From contig NW_003314269.1 of the NCBI RefSeq assembly GCF_000143415.4, forward strand, positions 1,601,863-1,665,862: a stretch of DNA of 64,000 nucleotides. The letters run 5' to 3'. A program made the translations under genes and the position numbers. Positions 45,859 through 55,375 of this stretch are shown here, in pieces; the stretch's first letter is position 1; each line of letters starts with the position of its first letter. A model generated the notes under the pieces. It was not told the origin of the DNA and ran no database searches. It saw only the letters and a program-made list of their open reading frames with translations. This stretch comes from Selaginella moellendorffii (lineage: Eukaryota; Streptophyta; Lycopodiopsida; Selaginellales; Selaginellaceae).

Positions 45859-46716
45859 ATGGCGGTGAATAGGCGATGCAAATCAGGTTCCGAGTGGACA
45901 GAAACTCAGGTAAATTACTTTAAGATGGAGATTGCCCAGGAAAGAGAGTTTCGCTCGTTTTTCGGGGTAGAACCTCCGCAGATGTTCAACGAGGACGTGA
46001 GTGAGTTTCTGGGTTTAGACTTGAGCGATGTCATGCTGCAGTCGACGATACAAATCCGACACATAAGGTCTCGCTTCGTCAAGCTCCTGGTCAAGCACAT
46101 AATCGCAGTGACCAAAACACACAGGCACGAAGAGTCGGCCGTGGAAGACATGTCAACCTCACTCCTGGAGCTGTTTGAGTACGATGGCGACGACAATTCG
46201 GTGCGCAGCAGATGTACCCTGGATCTCTTCATGTCCAACGCCAAAACTCAAGCAACCCCTGATGTTCTCATCGAGAGATTGGACACCGCAATCAAGCTAC
46301 TGGTTCAAGAAGACAAAAGCTACGATGTAGGCCATCATCCAGAAGCACAATTGATGGCAGAGGCGGTTGCAGCATACCAGGAGAACAGGCGCTTGTACGA
46401 AAGGCTGGGAAGGGAAGATTTTCCGGACCAGCAGACGATTCCAGGCATTGTCATGCTAGGTAAGTACTTGGTATTTCGTTTGATCGAGCTATAGCCACAT
46501 TGTTCTTCAGGTACTTGTCCTACCTTTTACGTCATCCCAATGACGAAAGCTCTGGCCGACTGTGTGAGAAATGGAGATGAGCCCACTCTAGTCACCCGGG
46601 TCAAGAAGTATGTCATTCCCAATCTCCCTGCCAGCAAATCCGATACAATGCTTTCCAGGCAGCACCGCCATCACATTGCTCAGTGCTTGGAGGCATTCAA
46701 AGCCTTCGTTGAGTAG
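45859..46716 (+). CDS. PD-(D/E)XK-like protein of a fungal-type family
   Basis: Two exons (45859-46459, 46511-46716) give 268 aa. The central segment TPDVLIERLDTAIKLLVQEDK (about residues 135-155) has the PD...(x)ExK arrangement of PD-(D/E)XK nucleases, followed by PEAQLMAEAVAAYQENRRL, TIPGIVMLG and TCPTFYVIPMTKAL. This set of motifs is remembered from large families of uncharacterised basidiomycete proteins ('QEDK', 'PEPQ-IAEAIAAFQ-NN', 'TIP-I-M-GT-PTFY--PVT'). No signal peptide or membrane segment is seen. It lies 133 bp after the FAD oxidase stop and on the same strand, so both could have arrived together. The function is unknown; a nuclease role is inference from motif spacing. Confidence 0.75.
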
Positions 46717-47084
46717 GTTGATATGTATCTCGCTGTTTGTCCTTCGGTTTTAAAGTCAATAATGCAAGGTGCGTAAATCTCATTTCTCCTTACCGGTTAG
46801 CAACATCGGAATCTCTTATAAACCTACCCTTCGAGCAAATCCTTTACGTGACAAATACGATGAAAACGTGAGCCTTTATTGTTTCTGCGTCCCTAACAGA
46901 AGACCTGCTTGTTCCTGATTAGACACCTCTACCACCTTTCCCTTTTACACGTCCTTTTTAGGAAACACGGTTCACTTCAGTTGAGAAGAGAAATATATTA
47001 AGAATTCAAATACAATACACTTTAGTTTTCTACCAATTACCTTAAAGAAGTATAGCCTAAACTGGCTCGAAACTAGGTGAAGTA
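46717..47084. other. Spacer, no gene seen
   Basis: The 3' UTR of the PD-(D/E)XK-like gene passes into AT-rich DNA; nothing else is recognised. Confidence 0.5.
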
Positions 47085-47720
47085 TTTTTTTATTTCTCCT
47101 TCTACTCTATGATCTCAAATAAAGAAGTGATCCATCTCAATGTGTTTTGTTCTAGCATGAAAGATCAGATTTTCAATCATGCTAAAGTTGACGTATTGTT
47201 ATTGTAGACAATTGGGTTTTAAACATGGACGTCCAATATTTGCTAGAAGTCTTCTCAATCAAATTGCTTCTTTTGTGATATTTGCATTGTATTCAGCTTC
47301 ACATGTTGAAAGAGTAATTTGTTTTCTTTTTTCCATGACCAAGAGACAACAACTCCACACATTTCCACTTTTGGACTCCAATTGTCAAGATCACCTGCTA
47401 AATTTGCATTGGTAAGGCTGATGACTTCAGAAGCTTTAAGACCAGAGTAGACAATCCAAATTTTGGATGTACCTTGGAGATAGTTTAGAATTCTACATGC
47501 CGCATACCTGGATTATTTAAGAAACGCCTCATATTTACAACAGTAATAGCAATATCTGGCCTTGTAGCAAGATACATGAGTGATCCCACAAGATTTTGGT
47601 AAGACTTCGTCTGCAAAATCCATTTCTCCCCCTCAGTGCATGGACTATTTGCTTTAGATAGTTTATCATGCAATGCCAGAGTGGATATAGATTAGTGCTT
47701 GCACATGTTTGAATAGCACA
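47085..47720 (-). mobile_element. Degenerate Ty1/copia retrotransposon, RT to RNase H
   Basis: Minus-strand reading gives, in order, NLVGSLMYLATRPDIAI near 47590 (the end of copia reverse transcriptase), then AGDLDNW near 47385, ITLSTCEAEYNA near 47300, EAI plus RRLLANIG near 47240, and IFHARTKHIEMDHFF near 47130 (RNase H and the 3' end of pol). Several frame changes and stops interrupt these. A diverged RT segment (AAQNLELHQMK) may persist near 48010 in minus orientation, so the element could extend to about 48.2 kb. No LTR was recognised. Confidence 0.85.
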
Positions 47721-49087
47721 CAATAATGCCAGTAGTATATTTCTCTTGAAAGAGAACTAATGTGCTGTGCTTAATAGATACAATTATTAAGTCATATAAA
47801 TAAATTGCAATTATAGTTTATGATAAATATAAATATTCCAATCTACTTCAGTGTGAGTGAAGTTTATGGATCATTAATGGTGTTATACCGGTGATAACAT
47901 TTTTACAAAAACCAACCCTGCTTTAAGCCATAGCCAGATTTTTGTTATTTCCAAAAAACTCAAAATCTTAAGAAAAGCATTTCATTTGATGTAATTCCAA
48001 GTTTTGAGCTGCAGAGATAGTAAATAATACCCAGATAGATTAGTTTTTGCCACAAAAGATATCTGTGTATAATCAATGCTTTATTTCTGAGAGTGTTCTT
48101 TGATCACAAGACGAACTTTATAATTATCTATATCACTATTTGACATTAACTACTCATCCATGGTTTCAATTCCCAAGATTCATTAGCAACCTAATTTCTG
48201 AAAGAAGTGCTTAGCATTAAAACTTCTTTAAATGTATGTAGTTCATTTATATCACTGTAAAGATAAAATATATGTAATAACTGTCACATAGTTTTTTTTT
48301 TCGTGGTTTTAGGACTCTAATAAAACTATTCTTCAAATTTATCTGAATGTGAGTCAAAATTTGAAGTACTTTCCAAAAACGACTAATCATGATCAATTTC
48401 TTTAATTTGAGTTTGATAGATATATTGAATAAAGGATGTATCTTGTGTCATAAGTATTTATAGACTCATGAGTATCCATTATCTAAGTTAAAATAGATTC
48501 CAAATAAACACAAAAAACTCTTTGAGACTAAATTATATCCTAATTTAATGTTAAATTTGAAATCCAAGCTTCTGTGCATGCCATTCATTTTGGATAAGAA
48601 TTAACAAATCACATACAAATTTTAGCTCATTAAGTTTTATTATCTGTCAAGAGACAATACATCTTGAATCAATTTTCCTTATTAGGAATGTATCCTAATA
48701 AAATGGAATTTTGTGCTTTATTTTGAAGTTTATATTGACAAACTTCAATTTTTGTTTAGCCCATTATGGCTTTAGTATGACTCTACTAATAGTATGAGTT
48801 TGAAGTTGATTCTAAACATAAATACTTGTACATCTAGCAAACATCTGTGTGTTTCATGATATATCAAGTGATATTTAAAGTTAAAAGCTTCTTCCTGCCA
48901 TTTTTTGGCCATGTTATTTTGGATTTAGACGCTAAAAATGAATCTCATGCATTAAAAATTCTTGTGATTTAAATTCTCTAGCATTATCTACTCAAAGTTC
49001 TTTGATTGATCAATTAATTATACTTTGGATTTGTATAATCCATGCTTCGGTATGGTTTCTCAGTGCAAATATCCATGATTTATGATC
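47721..49087. other. AT-rich DNA, probably decayed copia sequence
   Basis: There is no open frame of significance. One stretch near 48000-48060 gives a weak copia RT match on the minus strand. Confidence 0.45.
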
Positions 49088-49270
49088 TCTTGGATCACGA
49101 TGCTCACGCACGGCAGTCCAAGAATCTCTTCGATCACATCCGGAGATTCGAGTTCCCTCGTCTCCTGCTGTGCTGGACCGTCGTCACATCCACGGCCATT
49201 CTCATGGCATTCGCCAAGAAGGTGTTTGATTTGATGTCCCCAGTGAGAGTGGTAGCAACATACAGCCAGA
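49088..49270 (+). pseudogene. PPR gene fragment
   Basis: DNA such as GGATCACGATGCTCACG, AAGAATCTCTTCGATC and CTGGACCGTCGTCACA is shared with the PPR pseudogene at 59869-60090. The frame and the intervening motif are broken, and a stretch of about 110 bp is missing relative to that copy. It is a truncated, rearranged copy of the same gene. Confidence 0.75.
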
Positions 49271-49483
49271 TTCCTCGTTGGTGGCTCTTCTCCTCTCAAG
49301 TTCCACCACCAAAAAACTCTAATCTTCGTTTGAGTTCGTCAAGGCGGCTAACGTGAGAAGAACTTCCATCATTTCTCATCAGGCGAGTTTCATCCTTAGA
49401 ACTGTGAGAGTTGAACTAAAAAAGCTTTTCGCTGGTCTTTAAGGAAAAGCTTTTGAAAATCTCTTGATTTCAAGTAAGAGCGA

Positions 49484-49969
49484 ATAGAAGGTTTGTCTCA
49501 TCGACACTCCCGACTTCAAGAACAGTGACATTTTGGGTAGGAGTTTGCTGTCATTCTCTGATTCTTCTTCTTCTCCTAGGGAAATCAGACCCTTATGCGA
49601 TCCTCAAGAACTCTCATAGTTTTTTCTCTTATCTAGACCAAAACTTTGTCTTCCATCTTCCAGGGTAGGGTTCCACTCCGAAGTGGAACGAAAAATTCGT
49701 GTTTAGCCTCGAGGGTGAGAGTGATGTTCCTCTGGAGGACGAAAGCTGTTTGAAGGATCACGTCATTGGCAATGATGATTTCATTGGGACTGTTAAGAAA
49801 GCTTTGTTTCTTTTTTCTCTGTCTTTGTTTTTTAGAGAGAGTATTAACATTTTTTTCAGCTCTGGGACAACCAAGGCAAAGTCAAACTCTCCATGAAGTT
49901 CAAATATTTATTAGTAGAATTTGGGTTGGACTTCTCTTCTGATTCCATGTTCGATCATGTGGCCAATTG
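49484..49969 (+). pseudogene. C2-domain protein gene remnant
   Basis: Pieces of a single C2 domain appear in order, separated by GT...AG introns: LIDTPDFKNSDIL (to 49534), GKSDPYAILK (from about 49581), GSTPKWNEKFVFSLE and DHVIGNDDFIGTVK (about 49665-49797), and LWDNQGKVKLSMKF (from 49861) to a TGA at about 49969. SDPYAIL and NP/PKWNE-F-F are C2 signatures of calcium- and lipid-binding domains. No ATG was found upstream; a TAG lies in frame just before the first piece. Either the first exon lies elsewhere or the copy is dead. The domain's calcium-binding aspartates are only partly present. Confidence 0.6.
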
Positions 49970-50018
49970 AGATTGGTGGACTTTTACATATACTGTAAGC
50001 ATATTGCTAGGCATTCTA

Positions 50019-52319
50019 ATGGATCCATGGAGGCTGCTTGCTCTTGTCCTGCTTGCTGTCACAATTGTTTTTCATGCAAGTGCTGAAGATTCAGAGGTTG
50101 AAGCACTCTTAAGCTTTAAACTTTCTGTGGATGATCCTCTTGGGGCACTGAATAACTGGAAGGCGGGCACAAACGTTTGCCACTGGATTGGTGTAAGTTG
50201 TTCCTCAGTAGGGCGGATCACTGGCATACAGATTGATTCTCTGTCACTTTCGGGCCTTTTTCCACTTTCAACAATCCAAGCCCTGCCTCAACTACGCAAT
50301 TTGTCTGCTTCGGGGAACAACTTCACTGAGATCAACATATCACCGCAGAAATGCTCTTTGGAGTTCCTCAATTTGTCAAGCAACGATTTCACTAGTCATT
50401 TTCTAGATATTCTTTTGGTTACTTGCAAAGGCATCAGGCACTTGAACCTCTCACACAACAAGCTAAGAGAAATTTCGCTGAAGGGATCAATCGGGCATGT
50501 TATGGTTTCGGTTGATTTATCTCACAACAGAATCAGTGGCTCAATACCTGCTTCCTTTTTCGCATCGTGCAAGAGCTTGCGGTTTCTAGACATATCGAGC
50601 AATCAGCTGGTTGGAGGGGTGCCTGAAGATATGTTTATAAACTGCAGAAGCTTACAAGAGCTTTCATTGTCGTCGAATAATCTGACAGGGGAACTTTCTG
50701 GTCTACGTTCATCCACCAGTCTTCAGAAGCTCAACCTGTCTACCAACTTCTTCACAACATTTCAGATAGACCACTGTCCTAGTCTGGAGGAGCTGGATCT
50801 CTCGTTTAACAACATTTCTGGGACAGTTTTTCGGAAGGATTGTGCTGCTTTGAAGATGCTCAATCTATCAGACAATCACTTATCTGGACCATTCCTCTCG
50901 GTATTTGCCAATCGAAGTTTAGCTACGGTTTTTAAGTCTCTTCAAGTTCTCCAAGCCGACCACAACAACTTTATAGGTGAACTCCCTACAGTTCCTCCAA
51001 GTCTTAAGGTTCTAGACCTGAGCTGCAACTTGTTCAACACTGGCAACCCAAGCATCTGCCCTGCAAGGTCCTCACTTAAGTCTTTGCTGCTGATATATAA
51101 CAGGTTGCATGGTCGGGTTCTGAACTCAGCCATGAACTGTGGTAATCTGGAAATGCTTGATATGAGCATCAATTCTCTAGCAGGGCCCATTCCAGTGGAT
51201 ATGTGCAGCAGACTCCCGAAGCTTCAACATCTTCTTCTTTGGGGGAACAATCTTGAAGGCAGCATACCCGCTACAATCAGCAACTGTAGTGAGCTGGTGA
51301 CACTAAATCTCAGTTTTAACAATATCACAGGCGTCATTCCTCAGCAAATATCTAGGCTGAAGAAACTCAGCCTGCTGTTTCTGAGCAACAACATGATATC
51401 TGGAGCAATCCCGGCATCTATTGGAAGTATGCTGAGCCTTCGATCTCTTTTACTGAGTCACAACAAGCTTCAGGGTGGCCTACCAAGCGAGCTGAGGAAC
51501 AGCAACGTTCTAGTCCTGCTTTTAGTGAACGACAATCAGTTGACAGGACAAATTCCAAGCTGGATCGGCCGCTCATCAGTCGTGGAAGAGGATGAAATAA
51601 CCGAAATAACCTTCCCGTTTCTGATGGTGTTTGCAATCAACATAGAGGCATCCATCTGCAAAGCTTATGAGGAGGTTTTCATACTGCAAGGGATCCGCTT
51701 GGATGACTTTGAGCAACTTCCGTTTGCAACCAGATGCAGAAGATGGTTCTTTCTGGCACCTCCTGGTTTCAACTTAACAATATATAATCTGGTAAACAGT
51801 CCTTTGGCTATTGATCTCTCGCACAACAGCTTCACTGGAACAATCCCAGAGGAATTCGGTGGCATGCAAGACTTAAATGTGCTAAATCTCGCACACAACT
51901 TACTTACAGGGGCCATTCCTTCCACAATTGGAAACCTCAAGAACCTGGAGTGGCTAGATTTATCACAGAACTGGCTTGAATCACACATCCCGGACTCGCT
52001 TGGCAACCTCACCTTCCTGAAATACTTAAACATCTCGAACAACAAGCTTCTCGGAAGGGTTCCACAGAGTGCTCAGCTTGCATTATTCCCGGTGAGCAGC
52101 TATGAAGGAAACCCAGGCCTTTGTGGCTTCCCCCTTGCAGAGTGTGCTGGTTTGCATAATCCTTTCCATGGCGATCACACAGATGAAGACAGTGATGATG
52201 GACATGGTGATGAAACGATTCTGGCTGCCATTGTTGGTGGTGGTGTTTCATGCATACTATGGACTTTTGGAGTTTTTTTCAGTAAGAGATGGGAGGCACT
52301 GCTTAAACGTTTAATATAA
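50019..52319 (+). CDS. LRR receptor-like protein with island domain, no kinase
   Basis: Intronless, 766 aa. A signal peptide (WRLLALVLLAVTIVFHASA) leads to an LRR N-cap (EVEALLSFKLSVDDPLGAL, C-HWIGVSC), then about twenty plant-type LRRs (L--L-LS-N-L-G-IP). At about residues 517-597 the repeats are interrupted by an island with Cys at ASICKAY and ATRCRRW, after which four more LRRs and a C-cap (NPGLCGFPLAEC) follow. A short acidic juxtamembrane stretch (HTDEDSDDGHGDE), one membrane helix (TILAAIVGGGVSCILWTFGV) and a 12-residue basic tail end the protein. The layout is that of BRI1/PSKR-type or RLP ectodomains without a kinase. It must signal with a partner kinase such as SOBIR1 or SERK types. 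The ATG at 50019 was chosen because it opens the signal peptide. Confidence 0.9.
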   Translation: MDPWRLLALVLLAVTIVFHASAEDSEVEALLSFKLSVDDPLGALNNWKAGTNVCHWIGVSCSSVGRITGIQIDSLSLSGLFPLSTIQALPQLRNLSASGNNFTEINISPQKCSLEFLNLSSNDFTSHFLDILLVTCKGIRHLNLSHNKLREISLKGSIGHVMVSVDLSHNRISGSIPASFFASCKSLRFLDISSNQLVGGVPEDMFINCRSLQELSLSSNNLTGELSGLRSSTSLQKLNLSTNFFTTFQIDHCPSLEELDLSFNNISGTVFRKDCAALKMLNLSDNHLSGPFLSVFANRSLATVFKSLQVLQADHNNFIGELPTVPPSLKVLDLSCNLFNTGNPSICPARSSLKSLLLIYNRLHGRVLNSAMNCGNLEMLDMSINSLAGPIPVDMCSRLPKLQHLLLWGNNLEGSIPATISNCSELVTLNLSFNNITGVIPQQISRLKKLSLLFLSNNMISGAIPASIGSMLSLRSLLLSHNKLQGGLPSELRNSNVLVLLLVNDNQLTGQIPSWIGRSSVVEEDEITEITFPFLMVFAINIEASICKAYEEVFILQGIRLDDFEQLPFATRCRRWFFLAPPGFNLTIYNLVNSPLAIDLSHNSFTGTIPEEFGGMQDLNVLNLAHNLLTGAIPSTIGNLKNLEWLDLSQNWLESHIPDSLGNLTFLKYLNISNNKLLGRVPQSAQLALFPVSSYEGNPGLCGFPLAECAGLHNPFHGDHTDEDSDDGHGDETILAAIVGGGVSCILWTFGVFFSKRWEALLKRLI

Positions 52320-53466
52320 TATATTATATGTTCGATGACTCCACGTGCCTTCAACAGCAGGCGCTACATGTTGTTCCATGGTGTCCCAGACCTACCTTCG
52401 AAAAGTTTGTTGCTTAAGACGAGTTTATAAGAGGAGAGGTGTCAAGAAAGAAGGAACAATTAATTCTAGGAGAGGATTTGGAACAAAATTAGTCCTGGAG
52501 TCACCGAGCAAAAAGAGAAATTAAAGTATGATCCAGAAGAACGAGGACATGTACACTGATGTTTTCCAATGAATTCATGAGTAGCTCTCTCGAGTTCCAC
52601 TTCTTTTGAAGGACCAGGCTCGGGATCATCTGCTTAGTCGATAAAAAAAATAACAAAAAAAGAAAGAATTAGAACTCTATCGAAGATTGCTTTCCGGAAC
52701 TGGAGTTCTGGCAGGAGTTGAGAATTCGTCCTCGGACATCAGTGTTAGAGGTAGAAGGTTTCCACATGTCTGCCTATCCTTACAAGAGAAAAGTCCAAAC
52801 GTTTACTAGCTTTACGATGTGATGCTGATCTTGTCCGATCTGTTCGCCATACTCTTGACTTTCCTCCATTGAAATGCTTCCATGGATGGAAGAAACTTGT
52901 TAGCAATGAATGAATTAATCGATATTGTTTTCACTTTTTGGGGAGCTATTGTTGAAATTAGATGCTCAGGTAGATGCTTAGCTAGGAAGCTAGGATGATG
53001 TGGCATTAGGCAGTTGCCACAGCCCATATATATATAGCTTCATATATACAATATGAGCAGTCGTTGCCAGCAGTCGCTGCCTTTTTTATCATTAATCGAT
53101 ATTGTTTTCACTTTTTGGGGAGCTAAGCAAGCAAAGATTCACGTCGGATTTTGCTGGATTGGATTCACCAGTTATCTAATGTTATAGTAGCAATGCCGTT
53201 TCACTCAAATCAATGCTTAGGTACATGGACAAGCATGAACAAATTCTCCACAACTTGTTACTTCAGTTTTATTTGGAAGTCAACTTTGCACACAATCTGA
53301 CCCACGCATTGACATCATCGTCCACAGCAACTGGAAATGCTCCGCTAGCTAGAATCCAAGTCCCAATCGAGTTCCTGGAAGCATAAGAAAGAGCTGATGA
53401 TCGTCTTCCATCCTTAGTTCCATTGAAATCTTTTTTCCACCACCATCCAAGCCAATCCAGATCCCA
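52320..53466. other. Intergenic with 35-bp direct repeat
   Basis: No gene is supported. Short frames at 52812-53027 (minus) have no recognisable content. TA-rich stretches occur near 53020-53060. Confidence 0.5.
52914..53125. repeat. Exact 35-bp direct repeat, 177 bp apart
   Basis: The 35 bp beginning ATTAATCGATATTGTTTTCA and ending GGGGAGCTA occurs at 52914-52948 and 53091-53125. The intervening 142 bp begins TTGTTGAAATTAGATG. The repeats are too long for a transposon target-site duplication; the arrangement suggests slippage or an excised insert. Confidence 0.85.
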
Positions 53467-54570
53467 ATGGAAGTAGCTTCCAATGTCCGAGATCTCATCA
53501 AGCCTGCGAACTCCTCTCCACTACCACGAACGTCCATACTTCTCAGCTGCCTCGACCAGATTGCTCCTCGGGTCTACACGCCTTTCCTCTACGATTCGTC
53601 CCTTCCGACCAGCTCAAGCTATCCCTCTCCAAGACGCTCTCCCTCTTCTATCCGCTAGCCGGCCGCTACAAGCTTCTTCCCAATCAGGCCCCCGAGATCC
53701 AGTGTTGCGACTCCGGCATCGAGTTCTTCGAAGCGCTCGCCAGCAAATCTCTAGGCCTTCCCAACGCAAGAAACCACGGAACTTCCTCTTGTCTCGATCA
53801 AGCTCACTCGGTTCCTGTGCGGCCCAGGTAGCGACCCACCACAGCGCAGCCGATGGAGTTGCCACGGCCGATTTCGTGAAAGCCTGGGCGCTGATTTCCT
53901 CAGGCCAGGAGCATCGCGTCAATCCGCCACACTTGGAACGATCCCTGCTCCTGCAACCTGACGCAATTCCACCGGAATCCACTCCAGCGGAGTACCAGAT
54001 TGAGCCTCCGCCCTTCCCCGACCCCAGAAATGTGGAGCGCGCAATCCTCTCCTTCACGAGCAGCGGCATTCGGTCGCTGCTAAAGAGCGACACCACCGCG
54101 ACTCTACCTGCGGCTCACCTCTGGATCGCGATCACCCGCGCCAGAACCGAGCTCTCGCTTCTTCAACCGCATGAACGAGGCTAGGCTTCGCGGTGAATGG
54201 GAGAAAACGTTTCAATCCTCCAATTCCCGATGGTTTTCTGGGCAATGCGGTCTTTCTTGCAATCGCATCCTCCAGCGTCGAGCAGCTGCTTATCCACAGC
54301 CGCCTGGATTGCATCGAGGAAGTGCCCGCTAGAGATTTCGCTCTCCTTCCAGCGCTCGAATCTCGTGATCTCGAGCTGGCAGCGATTGGAGATGGCTGGC
54401 GCGGATCCGTAAGCGGCAAGCCGGTATTCGCTGGAACCATGGGAATTGTGTGGGCTGGAGTGGCCATCATCTTTCCCGAGATCGAAGGGAACGATCAACT
54501 TGTCGTCAACACAATGCTAAAGCGCCATCAAATGGACGTTGTTCGCAGAGATCCTGGGCTCATAGTTTAG
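53467..54570 (+). pseudogene. BAHD acyltransferase pseudogene
   Basis: Translation needs several frame switches but gives BAHD pieces in order: MEVASNVRDLIKPAN and LSCLDQIAPRVY (from 53467), LSLSKTLSLFYPLAGRYKL (about 53610), LVSIKLTRFLCG (about 53785), the catalytic THHSAADGVATADFVKAW (about 53835, HHxxxD present), DGFLGNAVFLAIA (about 54220) and a degraded end (GIVWAGVAIIFPE, where DFGWG is lost). At least three frameshifts and an altered C-terminal motif show it is not functional. BAHD enzymes transfer acyl groups from CoA to plant secondary metabolites. Confidence 0.88.
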
Positions 54571-54769
54571 GGCAACTATTGACAAGAAAATCTCAGGGTC
54601 TATCGAAAGATGGGACGTTGGCAACCAGCCATTCTTGATTCAACTTGAGCTTTGATCTTTGCTTATATATCAATAAACGTTTTACAATTCCTTAGAAACA
54701 TTCAATGAACTTTAGCACGCTTCTTTCTCTGAGCGGATTTGTTTGGCTTCTCACACACACATCCATCTC

Positions 54770-55375
54770 TTTTTCGTTCTAGCTCGTTTTAGTTCTGCAG
54801 TTGTTGTTGGCAGCCACCAAAAATGTTTTCTAGAAAGATATTGGTATCTCGAAAATACAAAAAAAGAAAAAGAAAAGTAATAATTGTGAAAAGGAAATAG
54901 GAAATAGCAAGTTAGTTTATTACTGGCATTCACTTTTAAGCCGCTTGAACTTTCTTCATGACCAGGCCAGGAGCACTTCTTTTCACACCACTCCAACTTG
55001 GCTGTTGCAGAACCTGATCGACCGTCAACCTCTATTTCAGATCCACAGCCAGCATCTTAGAAAGGAGATCCTCCTCTACAAACGAGAAAGGACCACCCCT
55101 TATCACACGAGATCTCCTCCCTTTCCCAGCATCTCATATAAAATTGCTCCTAGTCCCCGCTGCCATGTAGAAACTGCCATCCTTGTTCTCCACCTCAGGT
55201 GGCAATGCCAAAGTTGTTGATCTCCACTTTGTCGCGCATGTTTAGCTTGGAGAGAATGTTGTCAAGCTTGAGATCCTAATGAACCACGCCCCTCAAATGC
55301 ATCTCTTTGAGGGTCTTTACCAACTGCTTGATGATTCTGGCTGCTTTCTCCTCACCCATCTTCTCGCAAATATAA
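54770..55375 (-). pseudogene. Protein-kinase pseudogene (C-terminal two-thirds)
   Basis: Minus-strand pieces match the kinase at 61 kb: EKAARIIKQLVKTLKEMHLRG followed by VVH and a stop in place of the HRD arginine (about 55360-55280), DNILSKL, RDKVEINNFGIAT (DFG changed to NFG), EQFYMRCWEREEIS, and the end CEKKCSWPGHEESSSGLKV at about 54950. Sequence for APE and helix F is deleted. The N-terminal lobe is missing, with the amidohydrolase gene directly upstream. The downstream block (GGTGGCTGCCAACAACAACT, about 54770-54860) is the third copy of the shared 3' element. Confidence 0.85.
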
